The notes below the pieces were generated by a model. That model was not told the DNA's origin, made no database searches, and was given only the letters and a program-made list of their open reading frames with translations. From contig WGBN01000044.1 in NCBI GenBank assembly GCA_015494245.1, positions 1 to 5,550 of the forward strand: a DNA stretch of 5,550 bases, written 5' to 3'. Shown here in pieces: positions 1 to 5,527 of the stretch. The translations under genes and the position numbers were made by a program. Origin of the DNA: Saprospiraceae bacterium (GTDB lineage: Bacteria > Bacteroidota > Bacteroidia > Chitinophagales > Saprospiraceae). Numbering within the stretch: position 1 is the stretch's first letter; each line of letters opens with the position of its first letter.

Positions 1-58
1 ACCAAAGGAAGACCCCCGAGCCGGCCTGAGAAAACCAATTAAGAATGGAAAATACCCT

Positions 59-96
59 CTCCGTGAACTCCCCGTGTACCCCGTGCCCCCCGTGGT
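59..96. repeat. Short nonamer tract CCCCGTGnn
   Basis: Three consecutive 9-bp units, CCCCGTGTA (70-78), CCCCGTGCC (79-87) and CCCCGTGGT (88-96), follow a related CTCCGTGAA (59-67) offset by two bases. The first seven bases are constant and the last two vary. The tract is non-coding as far as I can see. It matters because its unit length equals that of the two other nonamer families nearby. Confidence 0.55.
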
Positions 97-127
97 AAAT
101 TCACATCTCCGCTTTTAATCCCGTCCC

Positions 128-188
128 GTCACGCTTGTCACGTTCGTCACGCTTGTCACGCGTCACGATTGTCACCTTCGTCATGCTA
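128..188. repeat. GTCACGnTY nonamer array, copy 1
   Basis: There are seven units: GTCACGCTT, GTCACGTTC, GTCACGCTT, a shortened GTCACGC (155-161), GTCACGATT, GTCACCTTC and GTCATGCTA. The constant core is GTCACG, with a degenerate three-base tail. A second copy of the same family lies at 524-566 and includes the same shortened 7-base unit followed by the same unit order. The role is unknown. The array is not a CRISPR, because the units abut with no spacers. Confidence 0.85.
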
Positions 189-199
189 AACCAGATTAT

Positions 200-268
200 G
201 GTACCGCCCCTACAGGGCTTTTGCAAAACACTTACACCATGGCTACCAGGTTGTCACCCCTACGGGGT
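200..268. repeat. Pair of CCCCTAC-centred palindromes
   Basis: GCCCCTACAGGGC (206-218) and ACCCCTACGGGGT (256-268) are related small dyads about 50 bp apart that share CCCCTACRGGG. The first can form a 4-bp stem and the second a 5-bp stem with a 3-base loop. GGTACC (200-205) and CCATGG (238-243) are further dyads in the same stretch. The arrangement resembles REP-like dispersed palindromic repeats seen between genes in Bacteroidota. I recognise the style but cannot name a family. Confidence 0.5.
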
Positions 269-292
269 TCTAACTATGCCACGGGCAAGGCC

Positions 293-391
293 GATTCCAC
301 CGATTCCACCAATTTCACCAATTCCACCAATTCCACCGATTCCCCCGATTCCACCGATTCCACCAATTCCGCCGATTTTACCAATTTCCCC
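293..391. repeat. Eleven-unit nonamer array, consensus RATTCCACC
   Basis: Eleven contiguous 9-bp units with no spacers cover 99 bp. Five units are exactly GATTCCACC or nearly so, the rest alternate with AATTCCACC, and the last three are more diverged (AATTCCGCC, GATTTTACC, AATTTCCCC). Because nine is a multiple of three, several frames stay open through the array and would encode low-complexity peptides: Pro-Ile/Pro-Pro and Ser-Thr-Asp on the plus strand, Gly-Ile-Gly on the minus strand. None has a credible gene context, so the array is treated as non-coding. Confidence 0.9.
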
Positions 392-501
392 AACAGACAA
401 CCGGCAGTGAGGCCGGCTCGGGGGTCCTCCTTCGTCGGCCTGCCTGCCGGTGCCCCGGCAGCAGGCAGGCATCCCGATCCTTTCGTTGATCAACAGACAA
501 C
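391..501. repeat. 11-bp direct repeat CAACAGACAAC, exactly 100 bp apart
   Basis: CAACAGACAAC occurs at 391-401 and 491-501 in the same orientation. The second copy continues into a 7-bp tandem, CAACAGA twice (491-504). The enclosed DNA holds one arm of the 25-bp inverted repeat and the GC-rich hairpin. The repeat could be a target duplication left by insertion of the hairpin-bearing segment, or a pre-existing heptamer tract interrupted by it. Confidence 0.5.
438..470. repeat. Strong GC-rich hairpin
   Basis: GCCTGCCTGC (438-447) pairs exactly with GCAGGCAGGC (461-470). Inside, CGG (448-450) can pair with CCG (455-457) around a TGCC loop, leaving a three-base bulge. No T-run follows on either strand. 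It sits in a 100-bp stretch bounded by the direct repeat CAACAGACAAC (391-401 and 491-501), with the perfect palindrome GTTGATCAAC at 485-494. A dispersed REP-like hairpin is the likeliest reading; a factor-dependent transcription stop is an alternative. Confidence 0.6.
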
Positions 502-523
502 AGACATGTGACAACTAACACCT

Positions 524-566
524 ATCACGCGTCACGATTGTCACGTTCGTCACGCTTGTCACGTTC
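524..566. repeat. GTCACGnTY nonamer array, copy 2
   Basis: The array reads ATCACGC (524-530), GTCACGATT, GTCACGTTC, GTCACGCTT and GTCACGTTC, then decays into ATCATCCCA. Bases 525-556 match 156-187 at 30 of 32 positions on the same strand, an offset of 369 bp. The truncated 7-base unit is shared, so the two arrays look like copies of one ancestor and not independent expansions. Confidence 0.85.
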
Positions 567-584
567 ATCATCCCACTACGCCAA

Positions 585-626
585 CACTAAACACTAAACA
601 CTAAACGCTAAACGCTAAACGCTAAA
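585..626. repeat. Six-unit heptamer array, CACTAAA x3 then CGCTAAA x3
   Basis: Six perfect 7-bp units run without spacers. The first three are CACTAAA and the next three CGCTAAA, so the array is split into two homogeneous halves by a single A-to-G change. It lies about 80 bp past the stop codon of the large gene, in its 3' flank. On that gene's strand the units read TTTAGCG and TTTAGTG. I see no hairpin potential within it. Confidence 0.9.
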
Positions 627-661
627 CAAAAAACCCACCAACCAACAAACACCCAATAAAG

Positions 662-693
662 AAACTGTAAACTGTCCACTATAAACAGTAAAC
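662..693. repeat. Degenerate heptamer tract AAACnnn beside the stop codon
   Basis: AAACTGT occurs twice (662-668, 669-675), followed in the same 7-bp phase by CCACTAT, AAACAGT (683-689) and AAAC (690-693). The tract is 13 bp beyond the large gene's TGA on its 3' side. ACTGT (671-675) and ACAGT (685-689) could form a weak 5-bp stem, too little to call a terminator. Between 627 and 661 the DNA is A/C-rich with CCAACCAAC-like short repeats. Confidence 0.5.
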
Positions 694-705
694 AAATAAA
701 TAAAA

Positions 706-3700
706 TCACCTCAACAAAGTAACATCCCCCTTCAGCACATGCACTTCGCCATCTCCGAGGTCGTACTCTATGTAATAGACATACACATCCGAGGGTGCCG
801 GCTGGCCGTTTTGCGTTCCATCCCAGACGGGGATGCCGGTATCGGCGGCATCATAGACCAATTGCCCCCAGCGGTTATAGACTCGGAAGGCGAGCACATC
901 CACGCCCTCGCTGGTGTAGAGGTGGAAGTTGTCGTTCAGGTTATCTCCGTTCGGCGTGAAGAGGGAGGGTATGGCCACAGCCGTGGGAATCACATACACC
1001 AATACCGAAGTGGTATCGGCACAGCCATAGGTATCGTCTATGGCAATGGCCGTGTAGCTCACATAGCCTTCTTCCTCTACCACCGGCGCTTCCACGATGA
1101 TTTGCTGGCCCTGGCCTACGGGATTGCCCTCGCTTTCCCACTGGAAACTGCCGCCCGTGATGAGCGGATCGGTCAACATGCTTAGGGCGACCTCCTGACC
1201 GATATACACGGTGTCGGGATCGGCCTCGGCCGTGAGCACGAAACCGGTAGAGACATCCACAAAAAGGGTGTCCGAAATGGTGAAGCAACCTCCGGCATCC
1301 GTGAAGGAAACCACATAGCTGGTGGGCAGCGTTGGCGAAACCACGATCTCAGACCCGCTTTCGCCGCCGGGCGCCCAGACGTAATCCCCTGACACTCCCC
1401 CATTTGCCGAAAGGCTAATGGAATTTCCAAGACAAATCGCGGCATCTCCGCTGGTCGTGAGCTGGGGCTGAGCCACCACCTCTACCAACACGGAATCTAC
1501 AACAGGCTCGCAGTCGAGGTTTTGGATGCTGAGGTAGTAGTATTGCGTCTCTGCCGGTTGTACTTCGGGTTGAGCCTCGGTTGAAATGACCTGACCGGAG
1601 GCATCGCTCCAGCTATAGGTGTAGTCGGGATTGGCTTGCGCCAAATTGAGCACAATGCTCTCGCCCTCGCAAATCACGGCCGGATCAGGGAACTCGTACT
1701 CGGGCTGAGAAATTACAGTTATCTGAACCTCTGCCTCTACCGGACACTCCCCATCGGCCTCTGCCGAGACCATGTAAATGACGGAAGTCGTGGGAAAGGC
1801 TATGGGATTCGGGCAATCGGCACAACTCAGGCTGCCAGCCGGCTCCCACTCGTAATTTTGGCCGCCCTCTACAAAAGCCGTGAGCTGGACGCTGTCGCCC
1901 GGGCAGATCGTGGCCTGTTGAGGCGTAACCTCCAGAGCCGAAGCTTCGATGACGTTGATGGTAACCTCCTCTGCATCCGTACACGCCCCGTTTTGCGTAA
2001 GTCGTACATAGGTGACGGTATCGTTCGGCTGAACGAGCAGGTTGTACAGCGAATCGCCGGTGAGCATGCCCTCCTGGGGCGTCCACTGGAAGGTCATGTC
2101 GGGAAAATGTGCCGGCTCGTAAATGGGCGATTGCAACAAGACCAACTCTCCCTGACAAATGGTGGTGTCGGAGGGAGAAACGCTCAGGTCGGCAGGTAGT
2201 GAATCTACTGCCACGTAAAAACTATCGGAACGCACACAGCCTGCGGTAGAGACCTCTGCGATGTAGAGCGTCGTATTTTGGGGCGTGGCCGTCGTCTGGG
2301 GCGAAGAGGGCGATGCTATGGAGCCGTCATCCGGCATCCAGGAGAAATTCAAATCGGCGGGTTGCACATTGGCCTGTAGGTCAATGACTTCGCCCTGGCA
2401 AATTGCCAGGCTGTCTTCAGCCGGTGCCTGGATGGCCACGCTGATGTTGATCACCTGCACATCTACGGTATCGTAAGCAAAACAGCCGTCACGCGAAGCA
2501 GCGAGGACAAACTGCGTATCCCCCGAGGGAAAAGCCGTAGGATTGGCCGAAGCCGGATCGTCTATCTCTCCGGCCGGGCTCCAGGCGTACATTACGCCGG
2601 GCTCCACCTGCGTATTGCCGAGCAAAAGGGAATCCCCTTCGCAAATGGTGGTGTCGGATTGCACATTCAAGACCGGCGGTAAATTGACCTCCACCAGCAC
2701 GCTGTCTTGCGAAGGCATGGGGCAGCCGGAGAGGGTGTTTTGTATTTCCAGATAGTAAACCGTGGTTTCCGAAGGCGTTACGGCAGGGTTGGCCTCGGTA
2801 GAGCTGAAACCCGCCGGCTGGGAAGTCCAGGAATAAGTCATGCCGGGTATGGCATCGCCACCAATGTTTACCGTATCGCCCACGCAGATTTGCAGATCGT
2901 CTGAAATGTTGTACTGTGCCGCCTCTTGTGGAAGTACCGTCAGCGTCATCTGGTCACTGAGGGTACATTCCGGCCCCAGCAGTGTAACGGTATAAGTGAA
3001 GTTGCCCGCCTGGGTAGCTGTTATCACCGGATCGGGGCAATCGGTACAACTCAGCGTGCCTGCAACGCCATTCCACACATAAGAGGCATTCGGATAGTCG
3101 CTGCCAGCCGTGATTTGAATGTCTTCGCCCAGGCAGACGGTGAGGTCGGGCCCGGCATCTACATCGAAGACATATACGGTAACGGCAATGGTGTCATCAA
3201 AACAAACGCCATTGACTTTGGCAAAGTAAGTCGTGGTCTGCGCAGGCGTAGCTATGGGATGAGGGCAGGCCGTACAACTCAGCGTGGGGTCGTCTTCCCA
3301 AAAGATGTTGTCGCTGGCGCCGATGATGCCCAACTCAACAGCCTGACCGGCACAGATGGCTGTATCGCCTCCTTCCACCTGAAAACCGGGCGCCTGCAAA
3401 ACGGCAGGATCAGAGGGCGACCAATCTATCTGAATGTTGCCACTCTGAATGGCATTGCCCCAGTCGTTGATCAGCACAGCATAGACCTCACCTTCCTGGC
3501 ATTGGATGGTCGAACAAAAATCATCGCCACCGGCGCCGCCACCCGGCCCGCAATCGTAGGCATCTGTAACGGGTGCGCCCGTAACCGGATGAATATCCGC
3601 CAAACCCGTAGGGTCAGCACCGGCCGCCCAGGAGGAACGCACCGGCTGGTTGTGGTTGATGTAGTCTATCACATCGGCCTGGTTATTGCAGACCTCGTCC

Positions 3701-5265
3701 TGGCTGAAAGGGCCCCAGACGTTAAAGTCTATATCCGAAGCTTCGGCAGGATCATCTGCCTGCACGATGAATCCAAAAGGCCCGTCAGCCGTCGCCTGGA
3801 TGGTAAACCAATAAAAATTGGGCTGAGCCGAACCCGTATTCAACCAGCAGCCGTCGTTTTCTCCCGGATTAAACTCGATGTCCTGAAAGCCCTGGCTAAA
3901 GTGAAAGACCGAAGGCAAGTTGGTAACAGTATCCAAACAGCCGTTGAGAGGATTGCAAAGCGCATCTGCCAATGCCGGCGAAAGTGCACATTCCGCCTCC
4001 TGTATGGTAATGGTGTAATCCGTACAGCCCTGGGAATTGGCGATGACGATGTAATAATCGCCCTCCGTCTCAAAATTCACACTGGGGATGCTTCCTGTAG
4101 CCGAAAAGCCCAGGCAGGCGCTGGCAGGGTCCGTGGGTGGGCCGTCCAATACCAACACGCCCGTGCCGGGCTCTGCATTGGAAATCTGAATGGAAGCGCA
4201 AAAATCCAAGCCTCCCGGGCTGTGGTAGAGGTAAACCTGCTCGGGACCATTCAAAAAGGTTTGCCCCATGCAGGAAGTCTGGTTGAAAGTCGCAGCATCG
4301 TCGCAGGTGGTTCCGCTTTCGCTAAACGGGATGGAGGCTATCGAAGGCGGGCTGAAAGCCGAGCTGTTGCAGGCTGCAGGGCTGCATTGCCAGGTCAGCT
4401 CAAAACCCGCATCGGTAGTAAAGAAATCAGAGGTAAACTCCACAGTAAGACAAGGTGAAGTGGCCTGTATCTCAAAATCATTGCCATTTGAAGCCCCCGT
4501 CAAACTGGCAATCTGCAGAGCATTCACATCCGGCCCGGCATAGAAGTTGAGAAAATCGCCCGTACCGATGTTTTGAGAAACCATGTCTATGCTGATGCAG
4601 GCATGAGGGTCATTGGGGCAAATGGTGAAGGTATAGTTTTCGCCATTCATATAGGGATCATCCGGGCCTCCCGAATCGAACAAAGTGCCGTAGCAAGCCC
4701 CTGTAGAAGGGGTATCTCCAATGTTGATGGCAGGCACATACTCGTCCACACAGAGCTGAAAAGTCCCCCAATTGGGAGAAGCCGAAGCCGAATAATCGGT
4801 AACGCGTATAAAATACGTCAGACCGGGCGTGAGGCCAAAGACATCTATCACAGAAACGCTTTCGCCCAGATCAGCGGCATTGCAGGCCAACTCCTGCAGG
4901 CCATCGAATTCGCAATCGCCACGGTAGAGCGCTACCTGTGGCTGAAAAAGAGGCGTAGAGCCGGAGCCATCCGTAATACCCGTAACCGTAATGGTATAAT
5001 CCACAAAAGCAGCGGTCGCCACAAAAGAAAACCACACATCGTGCTGCATGGGGCCGAAACCGGAGCAATTGCCGCTTTGGGGAATGTTGTCGTTGCCCAC
5101 CTCGCTGGCTGTGGCATCCACATTGGTGTAAAAAACATCCGAAGGACAAAAAGGAGCCTCGCCGAGGTCTATCAGGCCCGGGCAGTCATCATTCACAGGC
5201 TGGGCAAAAATGCCGGACAGGCCGAAAAAAGAAAACAGTAAGATAAAAGTAGCAATCCTCTTCAT
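706..5265 (-). CDS. Large secreted multi-domain protein with Ig-like repeats and T9SS type B sorting domain
   Basis: This gene encodes 1519 residues. The start is placed at the ATG at 5263-5265 because the product then begins MKRIATFILLFSFFGLSG, a classic signal peptide. The in-frame ATG 24 bp upstream would add eight polar residues before it. Domains in order: signal peptide (1-21), pre-peptidase-C-like sandwich (22-174), CUB-like domain (184-294), second beta-sandwich (297-426), a Cys-containing domain typical of CHU_C-type proteins (427-623), ten Ig/PKD-like modules (624-1426) and a gliding-motility-associated C-terminal sorting domain (1427-1519). The family is exported by Sec and then T9SS, and members are often cell-surface adhesins. 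I see no catalytic motif, so an adhesive or structural role is inferred. The stop is TGA (706-708). No co-directional gene lies nearby, so it is probably monocistronic. The ligand and exact function are unknown, and no gene symbol is justified. Confidence 0.95.
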   Translation of the reverse strand: MKRIATFILLFSFFGLSGIFAQPVNDDCPGLIDLGEAPFCPSDVFYTNVDATASEVGNDNIPQSGNCSGFGPMQHDVWFSFVATAAFVDYTITVTGITDGSGSTPLFQPQVALYRGDCEFDGLQELACNAADLGESVSVIDVFGLTPGLTYFIRVTDYSASASPNWGTFQLCVDEYVPAINIGDTPSTGACYGTLFDSGGPDDPYMNGENYTFTICPNDPHACISIDMVSQNIGTGDFLNFYAGPDVNALQIASLTGASNGNDFEIQATSPCLTVEFTSDFFTTDAGFELTWQCSPAACNSSAFSPPSIASIPFSESGTTCDDAATFNQTSCMGQTFLNGPEQVYLYHSPGGLDFCASIQISNAEPGTGVLVLDGPPTDPASACLGFSATGSIPSVNFETEGDYYIVIANSQGCTDYTITIQEAECALSPALADALCNPLNGCLDTVTNLPSVFHFSQGFQDIEFNPGENDGCWLNTGSAQPNFYWFTIQATADGPFGFIVQADDPAEASDIDFNVWGPFSQDEVCNNQADVIDYINHNQPVRSSWAAGADPTGLADIHPVTGAPVTDAYDCGPGGGAGGDDFCSTIQCQEGEVYAVLINDWGNAIQSGNIQIDWSPSDPAVLQAPGFQVEGGDTAICAGQAVELGIIGASDNIFWEDDPTLSCTACPHPIATPAQTTTYFAKVNGVCFDDTIAVTVYVFDVDAGPDLTVCLGEDIQITAGSDYPNASYVWNGVAGTLSCTDCPDPVITATQAGNFTYTVTLLGPECTLSDQMTLTVLPQEAAQYNISDDLQICVGDTVNIGGDAIPGMTYSWTSQPAGFSSTEANPAVTPSETTVYYLEIQNTLSGCPMPSQDSVLVEVNLPPVLNVQSDTTICEGDSLLLGNTQVEPGVMYAWSPAGEIDDPASANPTAFPSGDTQFVLAASRDGCFAYDTVDVQVINISVAIQAPAEDSLAICQGEVIDLQANVQPADLNFSWMPDDGSIASPSSPQTTATPQNTTLYIAEVSTAGCVRSDSFYVAVDSLPADLSVSPSDTTICQGELVLLQSPIYEPAHFPDMTFQWTPQEGMLTGDSLYNLLVQPNDTVTYVRLTQNGACTDAEEVTINVIEASALEVTPQQATICPGDSVQLTAFVEGGQNYEWEPAGSLSCADCPNPIAFPTTSVIYMVSAEADGECPVEAEVQITVISQPEYEFPDPAVICEGESIVLNLAQANPDYTYSWSDASGQVISTEAQPEVQPAETQYYYLSIQNLDCEPVVDSVLVEVVAQPQLTTSGDAAICLGNSISLSANGGVSGDYVWAPGGESGSEIVVSPTLPTSYVVSFTDAGGCFTISDTLFVDVSTGFVLTAEADPDTVYIGQEVALSMLTDPLITGGSFQWESEGNPVGQGQQIIVEAPVVEEEGYVSYTAIAIDDTYGCADTTSVLVYVIPTAVAIPSLFTPNGDNLNDNFHLYTSEGVDVLAFRVYNRWGQLVYDAADTGIPVWDGTQNGQPAPSDVYVYYIEYDLGDGEVHVLKGDVTLLR
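709..987 (-). other. T9SS type B C-terminal sorting domain (gliding motility-associated, CHU_C type)
   Basis: Residues 1427-1519 match the gliding motility-associated C-terminal domain (TIGR04131, CHU_C family). Visible hallmarks are IPSLFTPNGDNLNDNFHL, then FRVYNRWGQLVYD, a W-D-G motif with NGQPAPSDVYVYYIEY, and the final LKGDVTLLR ending at the stop codon. This domain directs cargo through the type IX secretion system. In SprB-like adhesins, the type B form depends on a PorP/SprF-like partner, which is not encoded in this window. The domain looks complete, so the protein is not truncated at its C-terminus. Confidence 0.93.
988..3396 (-). other. Array of ten Ig/PKD-like modules within the large protein
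   Basis: Residues 624-1426 divide into ten modules of about 75-87 residues, starting near residues 624, 700, 780, 862, 941, 1022, 1107, 1186, 1265 and 1340. Modules 1-9 share an early strand with a Cys followed by xG (AICAG, TVCLG, QICVG, TICEG, AICQG, TICQG, TICPG, VICEG, AICLG), a mid-module Y-x-W or F-x-W strand, a TTxYxxxV-like strand and a second Cys. This implies one disulfide per module. Modules 1, 2 and 7 add an S-C-x-x-C-P motif. Module 10 has VYIGQ in place of the Cys motif but keeps the late Cys (YGCADTTS). The array probably acts as a rigid stalk or adhesive rod that carries the N-terminal domains away from the cell surface. Module boundaries are approximate. Confidence 0.8.
3397..5202 (-). 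other. N-terminal part: PPC-like, CUB-like and further beta-sandwich domains
   Basis: Residues 22-623. The first domain (about 22-174) carries DVWFSFVAT, then a PQVALYRGDC segment and LTPGLTYFIRVTDY, the usual pattern of pre-peptidase-C-like sandwiches. The CUB-like domain (about 184-294) shows GTLFDSGGPDDPYMNGENYT followed by FTICPNDPHACISI, DFLNFYAGPD, SPCLTVEFTSD and a closing WQC. The third domain (about 297-426) has FLNGPEQVYLYHSP and EGDYYIVIANSQGCTDYTI, again PPC-like. The fourth (about 427-623) has NFYWFTIQA, DIDFNVWGPF and GEVYAVLINDWGNA, a module I associate with the N-terminal half of CHU_C proteins. It contains a Gly-rich stretch, GPGGGAGGDD, near residue 573. Such domains usually bind carbohydrate or protein, or act as spacers. 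Domain names rest on motif recognition, not on a profile search. Confidence 0.65.
5203..5265 (-). other. Signal peptide of the large secreted protein
   Basis: Residues 1-21 have a basic start (MKR), a hydrophobic core (IATFILLFSFFGLSG) and a small residue before the likely cleavage point (IFA then QP). The mature protein would begin QPVNDDCPGLIDL. The P-x-N-D-x-C start is common just after the signal peptide in Bacteroidota surface proteins with a pre-peptidase-C-like first domain. This supports Sec export as the first step of type IX secretion. The cleavage site is read by eye. Confidence 0.85.
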
Positions 5266-5351
5266 AGATAGTCTTATTGTGGTGGGCAAAAACGCCTGAC
5301 GTCAAGCATATTTCCGCGTAAAAGTAAGAAACCTGCTCAAATAGCAAAGGA

Positions 5352-5427
5352 GCCTTTCGGCCCAAATGTAAAGCAAAATGCAAAAAACAGATTCTCAAAA
5401 GAATAAAAAAGGCATTTGCCGAAAGGC
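5352..5427. repeat. Bulged inverted repeat overlapping the candidate promoter
   Basis: GCCTTTCGGC (5352-5361) is the exact reverse complement of GCCGAAAGGC (5418-5427). Pairing continues inward as AAATG (5364-5368) with CATTT (5413-5417), after skipping two C residues. That gives 15 paired bases with a 44-nt AT-rich spacer. The left arm contains most of the candidate -7 element, so the structure could be an operator or a leader-RNA stem. It could also be the remains of a dispersed palindromic repeat. No T-tract adjoins either arm, so it does not look like a terminator. Confidence 0.6.
5363..5370 (-). promoter_or_regulatory. Candidate Bacteroidota -7 promoter element for the large gene
   Basis: Read on the minus strand this is TACATTTG, a perfect match to the Bacteroidota -7 consensus TAnnTTTG. 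It lies 97 bp upstream of the chosen ATG, which would give a leader of roughly 90 nt. A TTTG (minus strand, 5396-5399) could serve as the -33 element, but its 25-bp spacing is longer than the usual 17-23 bp, so that half is weak. It is the only TAnnTTTG match I found between the gene and the window edge on this strand. Confidence 0.45.
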
Positions 5428-5487
5428 GACAAATCGCGTTTTTTTCAATGCTCCAAAACGGACACTTCCCCGCACTTGCAGACTCAA

Positions 5488-5518
5488 AGCCTCGCAAAGC
5501 CTTTGCCCTTTAGAGGCT
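5488..5518. repeat. Bulged hairpin near the right edge
   Basis: AGCCTC (5488-5493) pairs with GAGGCT (5513-5518). Inside it, GCAAA (5494-5498) pairs with TTTGC (5502-5506) around a 3-nt loop, and six bases (5507-5512) bulge out. No T-run follows on either strand, so a terminator is not supported. A perfect 12-bp palindrome, TCCAAATTTGGA, lies just beyond it at 5528-5539. No coding sequence is supported between 5266 and the window edge; the reading frames there are short and resemble nothing I recognise. Confidence 0.45.
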
Positions 5519-5527
5519 GTAAATTCC

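Larger units (their letters stand above)
3..434. repeat. 25-bp inverted repeat pair bracketing the left part of the mosaic
   Basis: The arms are 3-27 and 410-434. The inner 17 bases (11-27 and 410-426; GACCCCCGAGCCGGCCT against its exact reverse complement) match perfectly. The outer eight have two mismatches, giving 23 of 25. The enclosed 382 bp contain the CCCCGTG tract, the first GTCACG array, the CCCCTAC palindromes and the GATTCCACC array. The arms could be the ends of a small non-autonomous element, or two oppositely oriented copies of a dispersed repeat. The left arm touches the window edge, so any target-site duplication cannot be read. Confidence 0.6.

Noticed and set aside
1..120. 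Partial plus-strand coding end at the left edge (open to a TAA at 118-120 in one frame and at 40-42 in another)
   Set aside because: The translations are low-complexity and overlap an inverted-repeat arm and a nonamer tract. Nothing resembles a known protein end.
260..514. Minus-strand 84-codon frame with Gly-Ile-Gly repeats, and plus-strand frames with Pro-Ile/Pro-Pro or Ser-Thr-Asp repeats over the same DNA
   Set aside because: The frames stay open because the 9-bp tandem units are a multiple of three. There is no domain, no credible start context, and the flanks are palindromes and repeats.
128..566. CRISPR array
   Set aside because: The units are 7-9 bp and abut directly, with no spacers of uniform length and no cas genes.
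585..626. Telomere-like repeat (TTTAGNG on the minus strand)
   Set aside because: The resemblance to plant-type telomere repeats is coincidental. The array is six units long, internal, and beside a bacterial gene.
662..705. Intrinsic terminator just after the large gene
   Set aside because: Only a 5-bp AT-containing stem (ACTGT/ACAGT) can be drawn, and no clean T-run follows on the gene's strand.
2926..4458. Long plus-strand open frame (510 codons) and several shorter ones opposite the large gene
   Set aside because: They are antisense shadows of a gene whose minus-strand product has a complete, recognisable domain order. Their translations show no family features.
5263..5289. Start of the large gene at the upstream ATG (5287-5289)
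   Set aside because: It would put MPTTIRLS ahead of a well-formed signal peptide beginning MKR. The internal ATG at 5263-5265 is the better start.
5448..5513. Small 21-codon plus-strand frame starting at ATG 5448
   Set aside because: It is short, has no promoter or conserved feature, and runs through the 5488-5518 hairpin. It is compatible with chance.
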